DNA from: a virus
DNA length: 25,623 bases
Direction: 5' to 3' (one strand)
IMG/VR virus record: IMGVR_UViG_3300008217_000078
Location: 1 to 25,623 of that record
Below are positions 6,352 to 13,521 of the stretch, in pieces. How positions within the stretch are numbered: position 1 is the first letter of the stretch; each line of letters starts with the position of its first letter. Both the position numbers and the translations under genes were made by a program. Below the pieces are notes generated by a model. The model was not told the DNA's origin, searched no databases, and saw nothing but the letters and a program-made list of their open reading frames with translations.

Positions 6352-6390
6352 ATAAAGGGTAACCTATTCCCTATAGTATAATAAAGCATA
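6352..6390. promoter_or_regulatory. Divergent intergenic region with AT-rich dyad
   Basis: 39 bp between divergent genes. It contains AGGG (6356-6359) and CCCT (6369-6372) arms flanked by TATA on both sides (6351-6354, 6377-6380), and the element GTATAATAAAG (6376-6386) directly before the plus-strand ATG. There is no Shine-Dalgarno sequence on the plus strand, so the 145-residue gene either has a very short leader or relies on another initiation signal. Promoter and operator roles are inferred only. Confidence 0.3.
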
Positions 6391-6828
6391 ATGAGAGAAT
6401 TTGTCGAAGAAAATAGAGAATTTTTAGAATTTTTTAATACAAAGCTAACCCCCGCCTTCCGTCGAGGTACTAGACCAACTCCACCTTCGGCATCTAGATT
6501 TAGGCCTGGAAAGGTATTTGCTATAAAATACGATGACGGTAATTGGCGTATGGTTTTTATAGTAGGTAAGCGGGGTAAATCTGTTTATACCCTTTCTACA
6601 ACAAAAAATACTTTAGTCTCGTGCTTTACACTAGGAGGTGTAAGCAACGAAATTATACAGGCAATACTACAAAACCTATATAATAATGAGCAAAAGTCTA
6701 GTTATCTTTGGATTACAAAGAGATTAAAGAAGCTTATAGGTTCTAGAAATTACAGAACTTATAATATTAAAAAGATGGAGTCCATCTTTGAAATTACGAT
6801 GAATATCGAAAAAGAGGAAGCCATATAA
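6391..6828 (+). CDS. 145-residue basic hypothetical protein before the tape measure
   Basis: Unrecognised basic protein. It has a charged helical start (REFVEENREFLEFF), then TPAFRRGTRPTPPSASRFRPGK, a beta segment around FAIKYDDGNWRMVFIVG and YTLSTTKNTLVSC, then helices rich in Lys/Arg/Tyr (ITKRLKKLIGSRNYRTYNIKKM). The many basic and aromatic residues could suit nucleic-acid binding, but a tail-assembly role is equally possible from its place. Its TAA directly abuts the tape-measure ATG (TAAATG), with GAGGAAG upstream serving that gene, so the two are translationally linked. It lacks its own Shine-Dalgarno sequence. Function unknown; the CDS itself is convincing. Confidence 0.8.
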   Translation: MREFVEENREFLEFFNTKLTPAFRRGTRPTPPSASRFRPGKVFAIKYDDGNWRMVFIVGKRGKSVYTLSTTKNTLVSCFTLGGVSNEIIQAILQNLYNNEQKSSYLWITKRLKKLIGSRNYRTYNIKKMESIFEITMNIEKEEAI

Positions 6829-8922
6829 ATGGCAGCACCACTATTAGGAGTACTAGGAAAACTTAGTAGCAGCGTACAGGCAAATACAGCCAAATTGGGT
6901 ACGCTCGCGTCTCTCTTTGGTGATGCTGTTAAAATGCAAACGGCAGCTATCCGCGTTAGTCGGGATATGGGTTCCATCATGGAGAAGGTTGGTAACCTAT
7001 CCAAGGACCTTCCTGCTGGTATAGCAATAGAAACTGAAGCAACTATTGCTGGTATGGAGGCTGGCTTCAGGACATACAACGGGAGCATAAACAAGCTTTG
7101 GACCCAGATGAAGCTTACTGGGCAAAACTCAGCAGCTATGATGAGGCAGTTTAAGAACCTAGAATCTATTACTGGTTTGTCAAATGAAGCTCTTGGAAGC
7201 GTGGCAGAAAAAACTCTTGAGCTAAGTGATACCTATGGGGTTACAACTGAAAGTGTTGTTCAAAGTTTGGGAGCGCTGAGTAAGTCTATTGAAGAAAACT
7301 CCAATATACAGCTTCTTCAAGGAAATAAAGGAGAGGCCTTAACTACTGCTTTAGCTGAAGCAGGAGCGCAACTTGGGCCTGGGTATGAAAAACAACTAAG
7401 TGCATTCGCGCAAATGCTAACTTCTGGTGATGAGGCGGCATTTAGGATGAGATCTTTGGCTGGGTTACAAGATGTGGCGGCTAAGATTGCTAATAATACA
7501 ATAACCGCAGAAGAGCTACTAGCCGCTAACGAAAAAGCCGCCCAATTTACCAGAGACACAATAGGACCAGCTGCGACAACCGGGGCCGTGGCCTCTTATG
7601 GAACTGAACAGGTTATGGGTGCTGTGGCTGGGAATCAGGCGAAGGCTCTACAGGCGAGTCTTAAAATGAGTGAGCAGTTTGCTAAGGGATTAAGTGATGA
7701 GCAAAAAGCTGAAAACTTAGCTAATGCTAAACGAAAAGAGTTTAGTGAAAGCCTTCAAGCCCTTGGTACGAAAACACTAGCTCCTTGGAAAGACATTTTT
7801 ATATCTAATTTTGATAAATTTATGGGTATATTAACCCCTATATTTGGTATTCTTCAAGATCTTGGTTCTTTCGCTAGTACACATATAGGACCAATTCTAT
7901 CTATTCTAGCGGCTGTTACGGAAGTAGCGGTAGGATATATAAGACAATTAGTGACCTTTGGAGAAGGTATATATGAGGAAGTTAGACCAGTACTTATTTC
8001 TATGTCTAAATGGTTATTTGAATTTGTTCAAAAATTTGCTATTATTTTTCGTAATGTTTGGACATTTTTAAAGCCTATATTTATTGGGATCTGGGAAGGG
8101 GTAGTGGGAATGTTAAAAGCTATGGCTGGTCCTATCATGCAATGGATAGATAAGGTAATAGGTTTTTGGGCCGCATTGTCACCAGTTATTATGTCAATAG
8201 CTACAATTTTAGCAGCAAGTTTTAAATTTATCGGAGGTTTTATTGGCAAAATTGTAGGATGGTTTTTTAGTGTATTGGGACCAATATTAGAGTTTATGGG
8301 CAAAGCTTTTGGATTTATTATAAATGTATTGGGACCTATTTTTATGACAATAGCTAAGACTTTAGCAATAGGTTTTAAATTTATCGGAGGTTTTATTAGC
8401 AAAATTGCAGGATGGTTGTTTAGTGTAGCGGGATCAGTAATGGAGTTTATTGGAAAAATACTGTCAGAAATGCGGGTTCTCTTCCTCAATATGGTTAAAA
8501 TGCTAGGACACATAAGGGACTGGTTCCCTGGGGATGGGGGTAAGAAAATTATAAAATGGGCTGAGGCGGAATTAAGGAAAGACGGGCAAGGACCACAAGA
8601 AAAGCAGGTAGAGATTTTCACTAGCATAGAAGATCTGCTGGCGAGTGTAAAGGGATCCACAGAGAAAGTGGCTGAAGAGGGGGTAGAGATTAAAGAGAAG
8701 GCAGTAAGTGTTCTTGGTGTTTCTCAGGACGCTCTGGCTGTAGCAATAGCTGGTATTGTACAGGAGCCCTTCTCAGAAATAGTGGCAATGAATGAAACTC
8801 TAGTAGACGCAATAGATGACCAGACTGGAGTACTAGCGGCTGCGGCCAGCGAAACAACTGAGGCTACCAAAGCACGAATAGCAGGTGGACCAGGACCAAA
8901 ACAACAATTAGCACAGGAATAA
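6829..8922 (+). CDS. Tail tape measure protein
   Basis: 697-residue tape measure, the helical protein that fills the tail tube and sets its length. At about 0.15 nm per residue this would give a tail near 100 nm, similar to T4 (an estimate, not a measurement). The N-terminal 315 residues are Ala/Gln/Glu-rich helix. Residues 319-555 are a long hydrophobic region with many Ile/Phe/Gly, typical of tape measures and thought to interact with the membrane during ejection. The C-terminal 140 residues are again polar and acidic, ending GPGPKQQLAQE. Two 51-residue repeats lie in the hydrophobic part. No lysozyme, lytic transglycosylase or peptidase motif is visible. The downstream order (tube initiator, gp53, hub, spike) supports the call. 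Confidence 0.9.
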   Translation: MAAPLLGVLGKLSSSVQANTAKLGTLASLFGDAVKMQTAAIRVSRDMGSIMEKVGNLSKDLPAGIAIETEATIAGMEAGFRTYNGSINKLWTQMKLTGQNSAAMMRQFKNLESITGLSNEALGSVAEKTLELSDTYGVTTESVVQSLGALSKSIEENSNIQLLQGNKGEALTTALAEAGAQLGPGYEKQLSAFAQMLTSGDEAAFRMRSLAGLQDVAAKIANNTITAEELLAANEKAAQFTRDTIGPAATTGAVASYGTEQVMGAVAGNQAKALQASLKMSEQFAKGLSDEQKAENLANAKRKEFSESLQALGTKTLAPWKDIFISNFDKFMGILTPIFGILQDLGSFASTHIGPILSILAAVTEVAVGYIRQLVTFGEGIYEEVRPVLISMSKWLFEFVQKFAIIFRNVWTFLKPIFIGIWEGVVGMLKAMAGPIMQWIDKVIGFWAALSPVIMSIATILAASFKFIGGFIGKIVGWFFSVLGPILEFMGKAFGFIINVLGPIFMTIAKTLAIGFKFIGGFISKIAGWLFSVAGSVMEFIGKILSEMRVLFLNMVKMLGHIRDWFPGDGGKKIIKWAEAELRKDGQGPQEKQVEIFTSIEDLLASVKGSTEKVAEEGVEIKEKAVSVLGVSQDALAVAIAGIVQEPFSEIVAMNETLVDAIDDQTGVLAAAASETTEATKARIAGGPGPKQQLAQE
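8191..8496 (+). repeat. Tandem 153-bp duplication inside the tape-measure gene
   Basis: Units 8191-8343 and 8344-8496 (51 codons each) both begin with an ATG-led M(S/T)IA motif and share FKFIGGFI-x-KI-x-GW. About 25 of the first 40 residues match. The cores 8221-8274 and 8374-8427 differ at only three of 54 bases, so the duplication is fairly recent or has been kept uniform by gene conversion. Confidence 0.85.
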
Positions 8923-8925
8923 ATT

Positions 8926-9759
8926 ATGGCAGCACCACAAGAGATTAATAATAGACTACTTCCAGAACGATCAGGATTAAAGTTTTTGTTTACTGATGGG
9001 GAAGGGATTAAAGTTATAGCACTTCCTTTTTATCAGAATATATCTGTAAAGGAATCAAAGAAAGCGAGATATGCAAAGTACTCCCCTTTTAGTAGAACTA
9101 GTAATCTTTATACTTATACGGGAGCTGATTCTAGACAAATAAAGGTAGATTTTGTAATGACCCTTCCTCATATAAGGGAGGCTCACCCAGAAGTAGGGAG
9201 AGCTTCTTATTTAACTTATGAAACTGACACTTTTTCGGAGCAACAAAAATTCTTTAATTCCCCGGCAACGGGTTCTTCAAACAAATTTGGGAGCTTCGCT
9301 GGTACTGCTCAGGAATTAGAGGAAGAGTTTATATTTGTTTTAGGGGGAGCAAAGGGACAACAGTTGGGCGGTGATGGTAATGCTGCTAGAAAAAAAGCAA
9401 TAGATGCAATAGCTTATTGGGTTAATATTGTTCGTGCTAGTGTTCTGAATAATGTACACGATCCTGTTTGGGGGCCACCTATCGTAAGATTAACTCACGG
9501 TATTCTTTACAGAGATGTGCCTTGTATAGTGACAGGCTATTCTATTGACTACCCACCAAGAGCTGGATTTGATTTAAAAACACTTCTTCCCCGCGAGATT
9601 AAAATTTCGCTTACCATGGAAGAGCTTCGTATGGGTAACTTTGAAGAATTCAAAGTATACAGTGCACGAGATACAAGTGACAACATTGCTGGGTGGGAGG
9701 CGGTTATTTCCGCTCCTGGGACAACAGACCCACAACCCATTACACAAGGGGGAGTTTAA
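8926..9759 (+). CDS. Baseplate tube-initiator-like protein (gp48/gp54 type)
   Basis: 277-residue protein placed directly after the tape measure and before gp53. It has a beta-rich start with a charged KESKKARYAKYSP patch, a helical middle (ARKKAIDAIAYWVNIVRASV) and a conserved-looking tail: PPIVRLTHGILYRDVPCIVTG, then DLKTLLPREIKISLTMEELR. That final segment, a strand pair followed by 'T.LPR.I.ISL.MEE.R', is what I associate with the tube-cap/tube-initiation proteins of T4-like phages, whose folds derive from the tail-tube barrel. It probably joins the tail tube to the hub. The start has AGGA 7 nt upstream of the ATG (AGGAATAAATTATG). A generic tube-baseplate adaptor is the alternative name. 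Confidence 0.65.
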   Translation: MAAPQEINNRLLPERSGLKFLFTDGEGIKVIALPFYQNISVKESKKARYAKYSPFSRTSNLYTYTGADSRQIKVDFVMTLPHIREAHPEVGRASYLTYETDTFSEQQKFFNSPATGSSNKFGSFAGTAQELEEEFIFVLGGAKGQQLGGDGNAARKKAIDAIAYWVNIVRASVLNNVHDPVWGPPIVRLTHGILYRDVPCIVTGYSIDYPPRAGFDLKTLLPREIKISLTMEELRMGNFEEFKVYSARDTSDNIAGWEAVISAPGTTDPQPITQGGV

Positions 9760-10061
9760 TGGCTAAAGATGATAGGTCTAGGTTTTCCGTGGGTAGTGAC
9801 CCAGTTACCCATAGGGGGCATAATACAATAACAACAGTGGGTAATAAAGATTCTGACAAGTTTATAGAAACTTTAGATTCCTCTTTTGAGTATCAAGTTG
9901 GATTTATTCCTGCTGGTTATGAGCACCGTCCTGATTTGATTTCCAATATCTTTTTTGGAACTCCCGCATATTGGTGGCTGCTTTTAGAAGTTAACAACAT
10001 TACTGATCCTTTTGAAGGTTTTAATGTTGGCGACAGAATTTTAATTCCAACTAAGATATGA
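9759..10061 (+). CDS. 53: gp53-like baseplate wedge protein (LysM-like)
   Basis: 100-residue protein matching the T4 gp53 pattern: YWWLLLEVNNITDPFEGF followed by VGDRILIP, the second half of a LysM-like fold. The family links neighbouring wedges around the hub; in simpler phages a small LysM protein such as P2 gpX holds the same place. I start it at the ATG at 9759, which overlaps the previous stop (taATG) and has GGGGGAG 4 nt upstream. The frame continues upstream to 9693, but that part is out-of-frame reading of the preceding gene. The residues before the LysM-like part are polar and include EYQVGFIPAGYEHRPD. The next gene overlaps by 4 bp (ATGA). Confidence 0.88.
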   Translation: MAKDDRSRFSVGSDPVTHRGHNTITTVGNKDSDKFIETLDSSFEYQVGFIPAGYEHRPDLISNIFFGTPAYWWLLLEVNNITDPFEGFNVGDRILIPTKI

Positions 10062-12340
10062 TTAAAATCCCTACTGTTAATCTGCTTGTTAGTGCTGATA
10101 TTGACGCAGTAAAAGGTCAGATGAGTAATGCAGATGCTATTCAGGCACTAAAACAAAATAAAGACACCTGGCTTTTTAAGAATATTGGAAATCCTAACTT
10201 CTTAAGTTTGACCCACGCTATAGGCGCAGGTGGTGGAAAGAATGTTGCTATAACACTAGAGTTCTTGGATCCTAAAAATGAATTTGAGGAGCGGTTTATG
10301 CAAACTAGTTTTCCTCAAAAGATTGATTCTTTTTTTAATCTAGATGAGTCTAACGAAAGTGTTGCTGAAATTAGCAAACTAGCGGCTACTGATAAAGAGG
10401 GGTTTAAAGCAGAAAAAAGTGAGGCTGCGAGAAAACTTATCGGACAATTTAGTGGGGCTATGGCTGGCGCTGCTAAGAGTTTTCAATCTCAGCAAGCAAA
10501 ACTAGGAGCACGAAGGTTTGTAGTCGCCTACGGGGTTGGGCAGGATTTACGGACATGGGCTGGGCCTTTTGTTGGGTTGCTTGTAAACGCTGAATATGAT
10601 TACAAAGCTAATGGATCAAAGATATTAAAAATTGATATAATAGCAGACTCCTCTCAATTTTTGGAAGGGGGTGGCTCACCCCACCTTCCAGAGGGAGCAC
10701 AGAGAGTAGACTGCCAAGGGTATTCTGATCCAATACTCCTTTCTCAAAAAGGTGGCAAACACCCAGACGCAGACGAGCCTTCTAAAAAAACAGGGTATAA
10801 ACCTCAGACAGAGGAGGTAGGCCCAAGTAGTAATTGTACCGAAGTTATGTATGTGTCTGTAAAGCCAATTCATGATATTGTTGATCAAGCGATTTTACGC
10901 TATGTAGAATCAGCAACTCATTTGCCAGGTAATGTATTATTATTATTACCAAATTTAGATGATATATTTAAAGAACAAGTACAGGTATCAAAAGACGCTC
11001 TTCCTGAGATAGGACCTGGGTGCGAGGATAATGCAGTGCCTGAGGCTCTTGCAGCACTAGTCACAGCCAATAATACTGTACTCTGTGATTTAGGATTTAC
11101 TTTACAAGAAATGCCTAAAGGGGATCAAACAAAAAATGAAACAACTGATACTCTTGATGTAAAAAAACAGGAAGAATTTGACGATGCGATTTGTGCTTTT
11201 CAGCACCAATTAGAAAGTACTAATGCATTAGCCCAAATAAGTAGCCAAGGGTCACCTAATTTTCACGCACCGCTTAAAAAGATATTAGATAATATCACTA
11301 AAGCTGCGGCAGATAAGTACGCTCTTGAATTTGATTACTTTTTTGAAAATAATTTACAAGTATTGAAGTTTTGGAAAGAGCAGGGTATAATTTCAGATGA
11401 TGGTATCGCTGCTTTTGTAATAGGCGAGAAGCGTCTAATTCATACATTTCTTTATCCTCCTGTGAGTGTTTACGCCCAGCCCCCAGAGTACGCAACTAAT
11501 GATAATTATGATACTTTTCATGGGGGTTATCAAAGTAAAATGAGAGAGCTTTCTCACAAACCTTATAACGATTATGATTTTTCTTTTGGAAATCCAAGTG
11601 TAGTTTCTGATGAGTTTGCATTAACGCCAGGATCAGAGGCCGCATCAGAGGTAGAGAAAAGCAATATACCTGTGTTTAAGAGTGGTGTGCCCAATTCAAA
11701 TATACTAAGTTTAAATTTTAAAGATAATAATTTGTACTTTACTATGTTAAATTTTGCATCTCACCAACAGGTAACTACTGCCCTTAAAAGTGGAATGAAA
11801 AAAGCTATTACAACTACTTATGCTAAAGATATTCAAAATATTAAGAAAGCAATAAGTAATTGGTTAGACGATGAGGGAGCTGACGCTATTCAATCATTAG
11901 CCCAAGAGCTAGATCCACAATTTGCTGAGGCCGCAAAACAGGCGGGAGTGGATGATGTCGCCGCAGTATTGTTAAATGGTATGAAAAGTGATAAACGAAA
12001 GGGTGAGCTTAGTGTGGAATTATTACCTCAAGAAGCTAAGAACCCAGCTCAATTAGCATTATCCATGCTACAGTATTGGTATAGTTTGGCAGTAAATATT
12101 TCAATTACAAGTTTACCAATGTTCCATATTTCAAATATAAGTAACTTAAATAAGAAAGCTCTTGTCTTTATTAAAGAACCCCAGATGATGGGGATAAATC
12201 AAGACCCAGACCAAGCACTTACTAGAAAGTGGCTTTCTGGATTATATAGAATGTATGGTTTTAAACATATCATTTCTGGCAAAAAAGTAGAATCATCATT
12301 TGAATTAACTAGGATACCTGTAAAGTCTGAATGGACCTAG
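10058..12340 (+). CDS. Baseplate hub protein (gp27-like, enlarged)
   Basis: 760-residue protein lying between gp53 and the spike, where contractile phages encode the hub on which the spike sits. An early segment has WAGPFVGLLVNAEYDYK followed by a regular strand series (SKILKIDIIADS), as in hub domains that grip the tube. The C-terminus has WLSGLYRMYGFKHIISGKK then FELTRIP, the usual 'y.V.g..H.i....f.L.R' ending of hub proteins. It is about twice the length of T4 gp27 (391). The extra material is a helical, charged middle (about 215-640) with several cysteines (C222, C261 region and others) and no recognised enzyme motif. The start is fixed by ATGA overlap with gp53. Hub identity is inferred from position and terminal motifs. 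Confidence 0.7.
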   Translation: MIKIPTVNLLVSADIDAVKGQMSNADAIQALKQNKDTWLFKNIGNPNFLSLTHAIGAGGGKNVAITLEFLDPKNEFEERFMQTSFPQKIDSFFNLDESNESVAEISKLAATDKEGFKAEKSEAARKLIGQFSGAMAGAAKSFQSQQAKLGARRFVVAYGVGQDLRTWAGPFVGLLVNAEYDYKANGSKILKIDIIADSSQFLEGGGSPHLPEGAQRVDCQGYSDPILLSQKGGKHPDADEPSKKTGYKPQTEEVGPSSNCTEVMYVSVKPIHDIVDQAILRYVESATHLPGNVLLLLPNLDDIFKEQVQVSKDALPEIGPGCEDNAVPEALAALVTANNTVLCDLGFTLQEMPKGDQTKNETTDTLDVKKQEEFDDAICAFQHQLESTNALAQISSQGSPNFHAPLKKILDNITKAAADKYALEFDYFFENNLQVLKFWKEQGIISDDGIAAFVIGEKRLIHTFLYPPVSVYAQPPEYATNDNYDTFHGGYQSKMRELSHKPYNDYDFSFGNPSVVSDEFALTPGSEAASEVEKSNIPVFKSGVPNSNILSLNFKDNNLYFTMLNFASHQQVTTALKSGMKKAITTTYAKDIQNIKKAISNWLDDEGADAIQSLAQELDPQFAEAAKQAGVDDVAAVLLNGMKSDKRKGELSVELLPQEAKNPAQLALSMLQYWYSLAVNISITSLPMFHISNISNLNKKALVFIKEPQMMGINQDPDQALTRKWLSGLYRMYGFKHIISGKKVESSFELTRIPVKSEWT

Positions 12341-12354
12341 GAGTATAATAATTT

Positions 12355-13512
12355 ATGGTAACTGTTAAAAAGGGTATTGTTTCGAGTAATATTGATTATA
12401 CAGGGACTGGTAGATTTTATGCTGATATTCCTGGTATAGGAAATGGGATGCTGATTACTTATGTAAGCCCTGCTCATTCCCCTGGGTCTGGGTTTGTTAT
12501 GATTCCAGAGGAGGGGGCAGAAATACTAGTACAAAGTATTGGGGATGGAAACTGGTATTACATGGGTACAGTTGTTCGTCCACCTGTTAGAAAGCAATCA
12601 AAAGAACAAAACGGTGGTGGTGGAGATAGTCACGGACAATCTCAGACAGCAACTGAGCACAACAGGGTACATGCAAATAATAGCTGTCAATATGAAACAC
12701 GCGGTAAACCTCAGATAATGGCTATTAAGTATGATATTGGTGGTATTGCTATATCCAAAGAATCTACCCCAGAGTTAAAAAATCATTATATCGCTATGGA
12801 GGCTAACTCGGGAAAAGAATTTAAAATTGAAGACAGCCCCAAACAAGACAGTCTTATAATTAAAAATGAACACGATGATATGATACGCCTCTCTGCTAAT
12901 ACAGCAGAGGAAGCAGAGCATACTCCAGTAAGGGGAGTTGATATTCGATCCACAGGGGATCACACATATGAATGTACTGAAGGAACTACCCAACATATTG
13001 TATTCGATGGAAGAGAGTTAATATTAATTAATTGCTCACAGGGGACTAATAAAGCTAGTGCTGATGGTACGGGAAGTGAAGATCAATGGGGAAATATTGA
13101 TCTTGAAAGTACGCTTAAAGATATTAATATTCTTGTAGGCACAGAAGCTGATGATAATATGATAAATCTTTTTGCTATGGGAAATAAGTCTAAAATCCAA
13201 ATAAACAGCAAAGATGTTATTGTGGCTATTGCTGACGGTAATATAACTATAACTAGTAAAAAAGCAGTAGATATAATAGCTGAAGATAATTTAAATTTAC
13301 AATCTAAAAGCGGTTCAATTAACTTAAAAGCAGCAAGTGATATAAAAATACAGGCTGGCGGGTCAGTAGGTATAGATGGTAGTCCTATGATTAATTTAAA
13401 TGAGGGTGTTGGTAATAATGATGGGGCTACAGAAGTAGAGATAGAAGATAACGATTACGACCACCCAAGTAATAGAAATAGCTTAGGTCCACCAAGGAAT
13501 ACACCAGTATAG
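12355..13512 (+). CDS. 5: Baseplate central spike (gp5-like, OB-fold plus beta-helix, no lysozyme)
   Basis: 385-residue spike. Residues 1-80 form an OB-fold-like domain ending in EEGAEILVQSIGDGNWYYMGTV, the signature strand pair of gp5/VgrG/Mu gp45 spikes. A Gly/Ser/His linker (GGGGDSHGQSQ) follows. From about residue 120 the chain becomes a register of short strands (for example INLKAASDIKIQAGGSVGID) typical of the trimeric triple-stranded beta-helix needle. The tail is acidic (EVEIEDNDYDHP). T4 gp5 carries a lysozyme domain between OB and needle. Here there is neither room nor the catalytic E-D-T pattern, so the protein probably pierces without cutting peptidoglycan. AGGAG stands 11 nt before the ATG, rather far. 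Confidence 0.85.
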   Translation: MVTVKKGIVSSNIDYTGTGRFYADIPGIGNGMLITYVSPAHSPGSGFVMIPEEGAEILVQSIGDGNWYYMGTVVRPPVRKQSKEQNGGGGDSHGQSQTATEHNRVHANNSCQYETRGKPQIMAIKYDIGGIAISKESTPELKNHYIAMEANSGKEFKIEDSPKQDSLIIKNEHDDMIRLSANTAEEAEHTPVRGVDIRSTGDHTYECTEGTTQHIVFDGRELILINCSQGTNKASADGTGSEDQWGNIDLESTLKDINILVGTEADDNMINLFAMGNKSKIQINSKDVIVAIADGNITITSKKAVDIIAEDNLNLQSKSGSINLKAASDIKIQAGGSVGIDGSPMINLNEGVGNNDGATEVEIEDNDYDHPSNRNSLGPPRNTPV

Positions 13513-13521
13513 GAAAAAATT

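Noticed and set aside
8028-8660. Long open frame (210 codons) on the minus strand inside the tape-measure gene
   Set aside because: It mirrors the hydrophobic Ile/Phe codons of the plus-strand gene, is low-complexity (Ile/Pro/Asn-rich) with no ribosome site, and lies wholly within a clear tape-measure gene.
9693-9758. Upstream extension of the gp53-like gene
   Set aside because: This part overlaps the end of the tube-initiator gene in another frame. The ATG at 9759 has a good Shine-Dalgarno sequence and forms the usual taATG junction.
2370-12350. TATAATA before the genes at 2396, 6391 and 12355
   Set aside because: Distance to the ATG varies from 4 to 19 nt and the motif is pure A/T; no common promoter can be supported.
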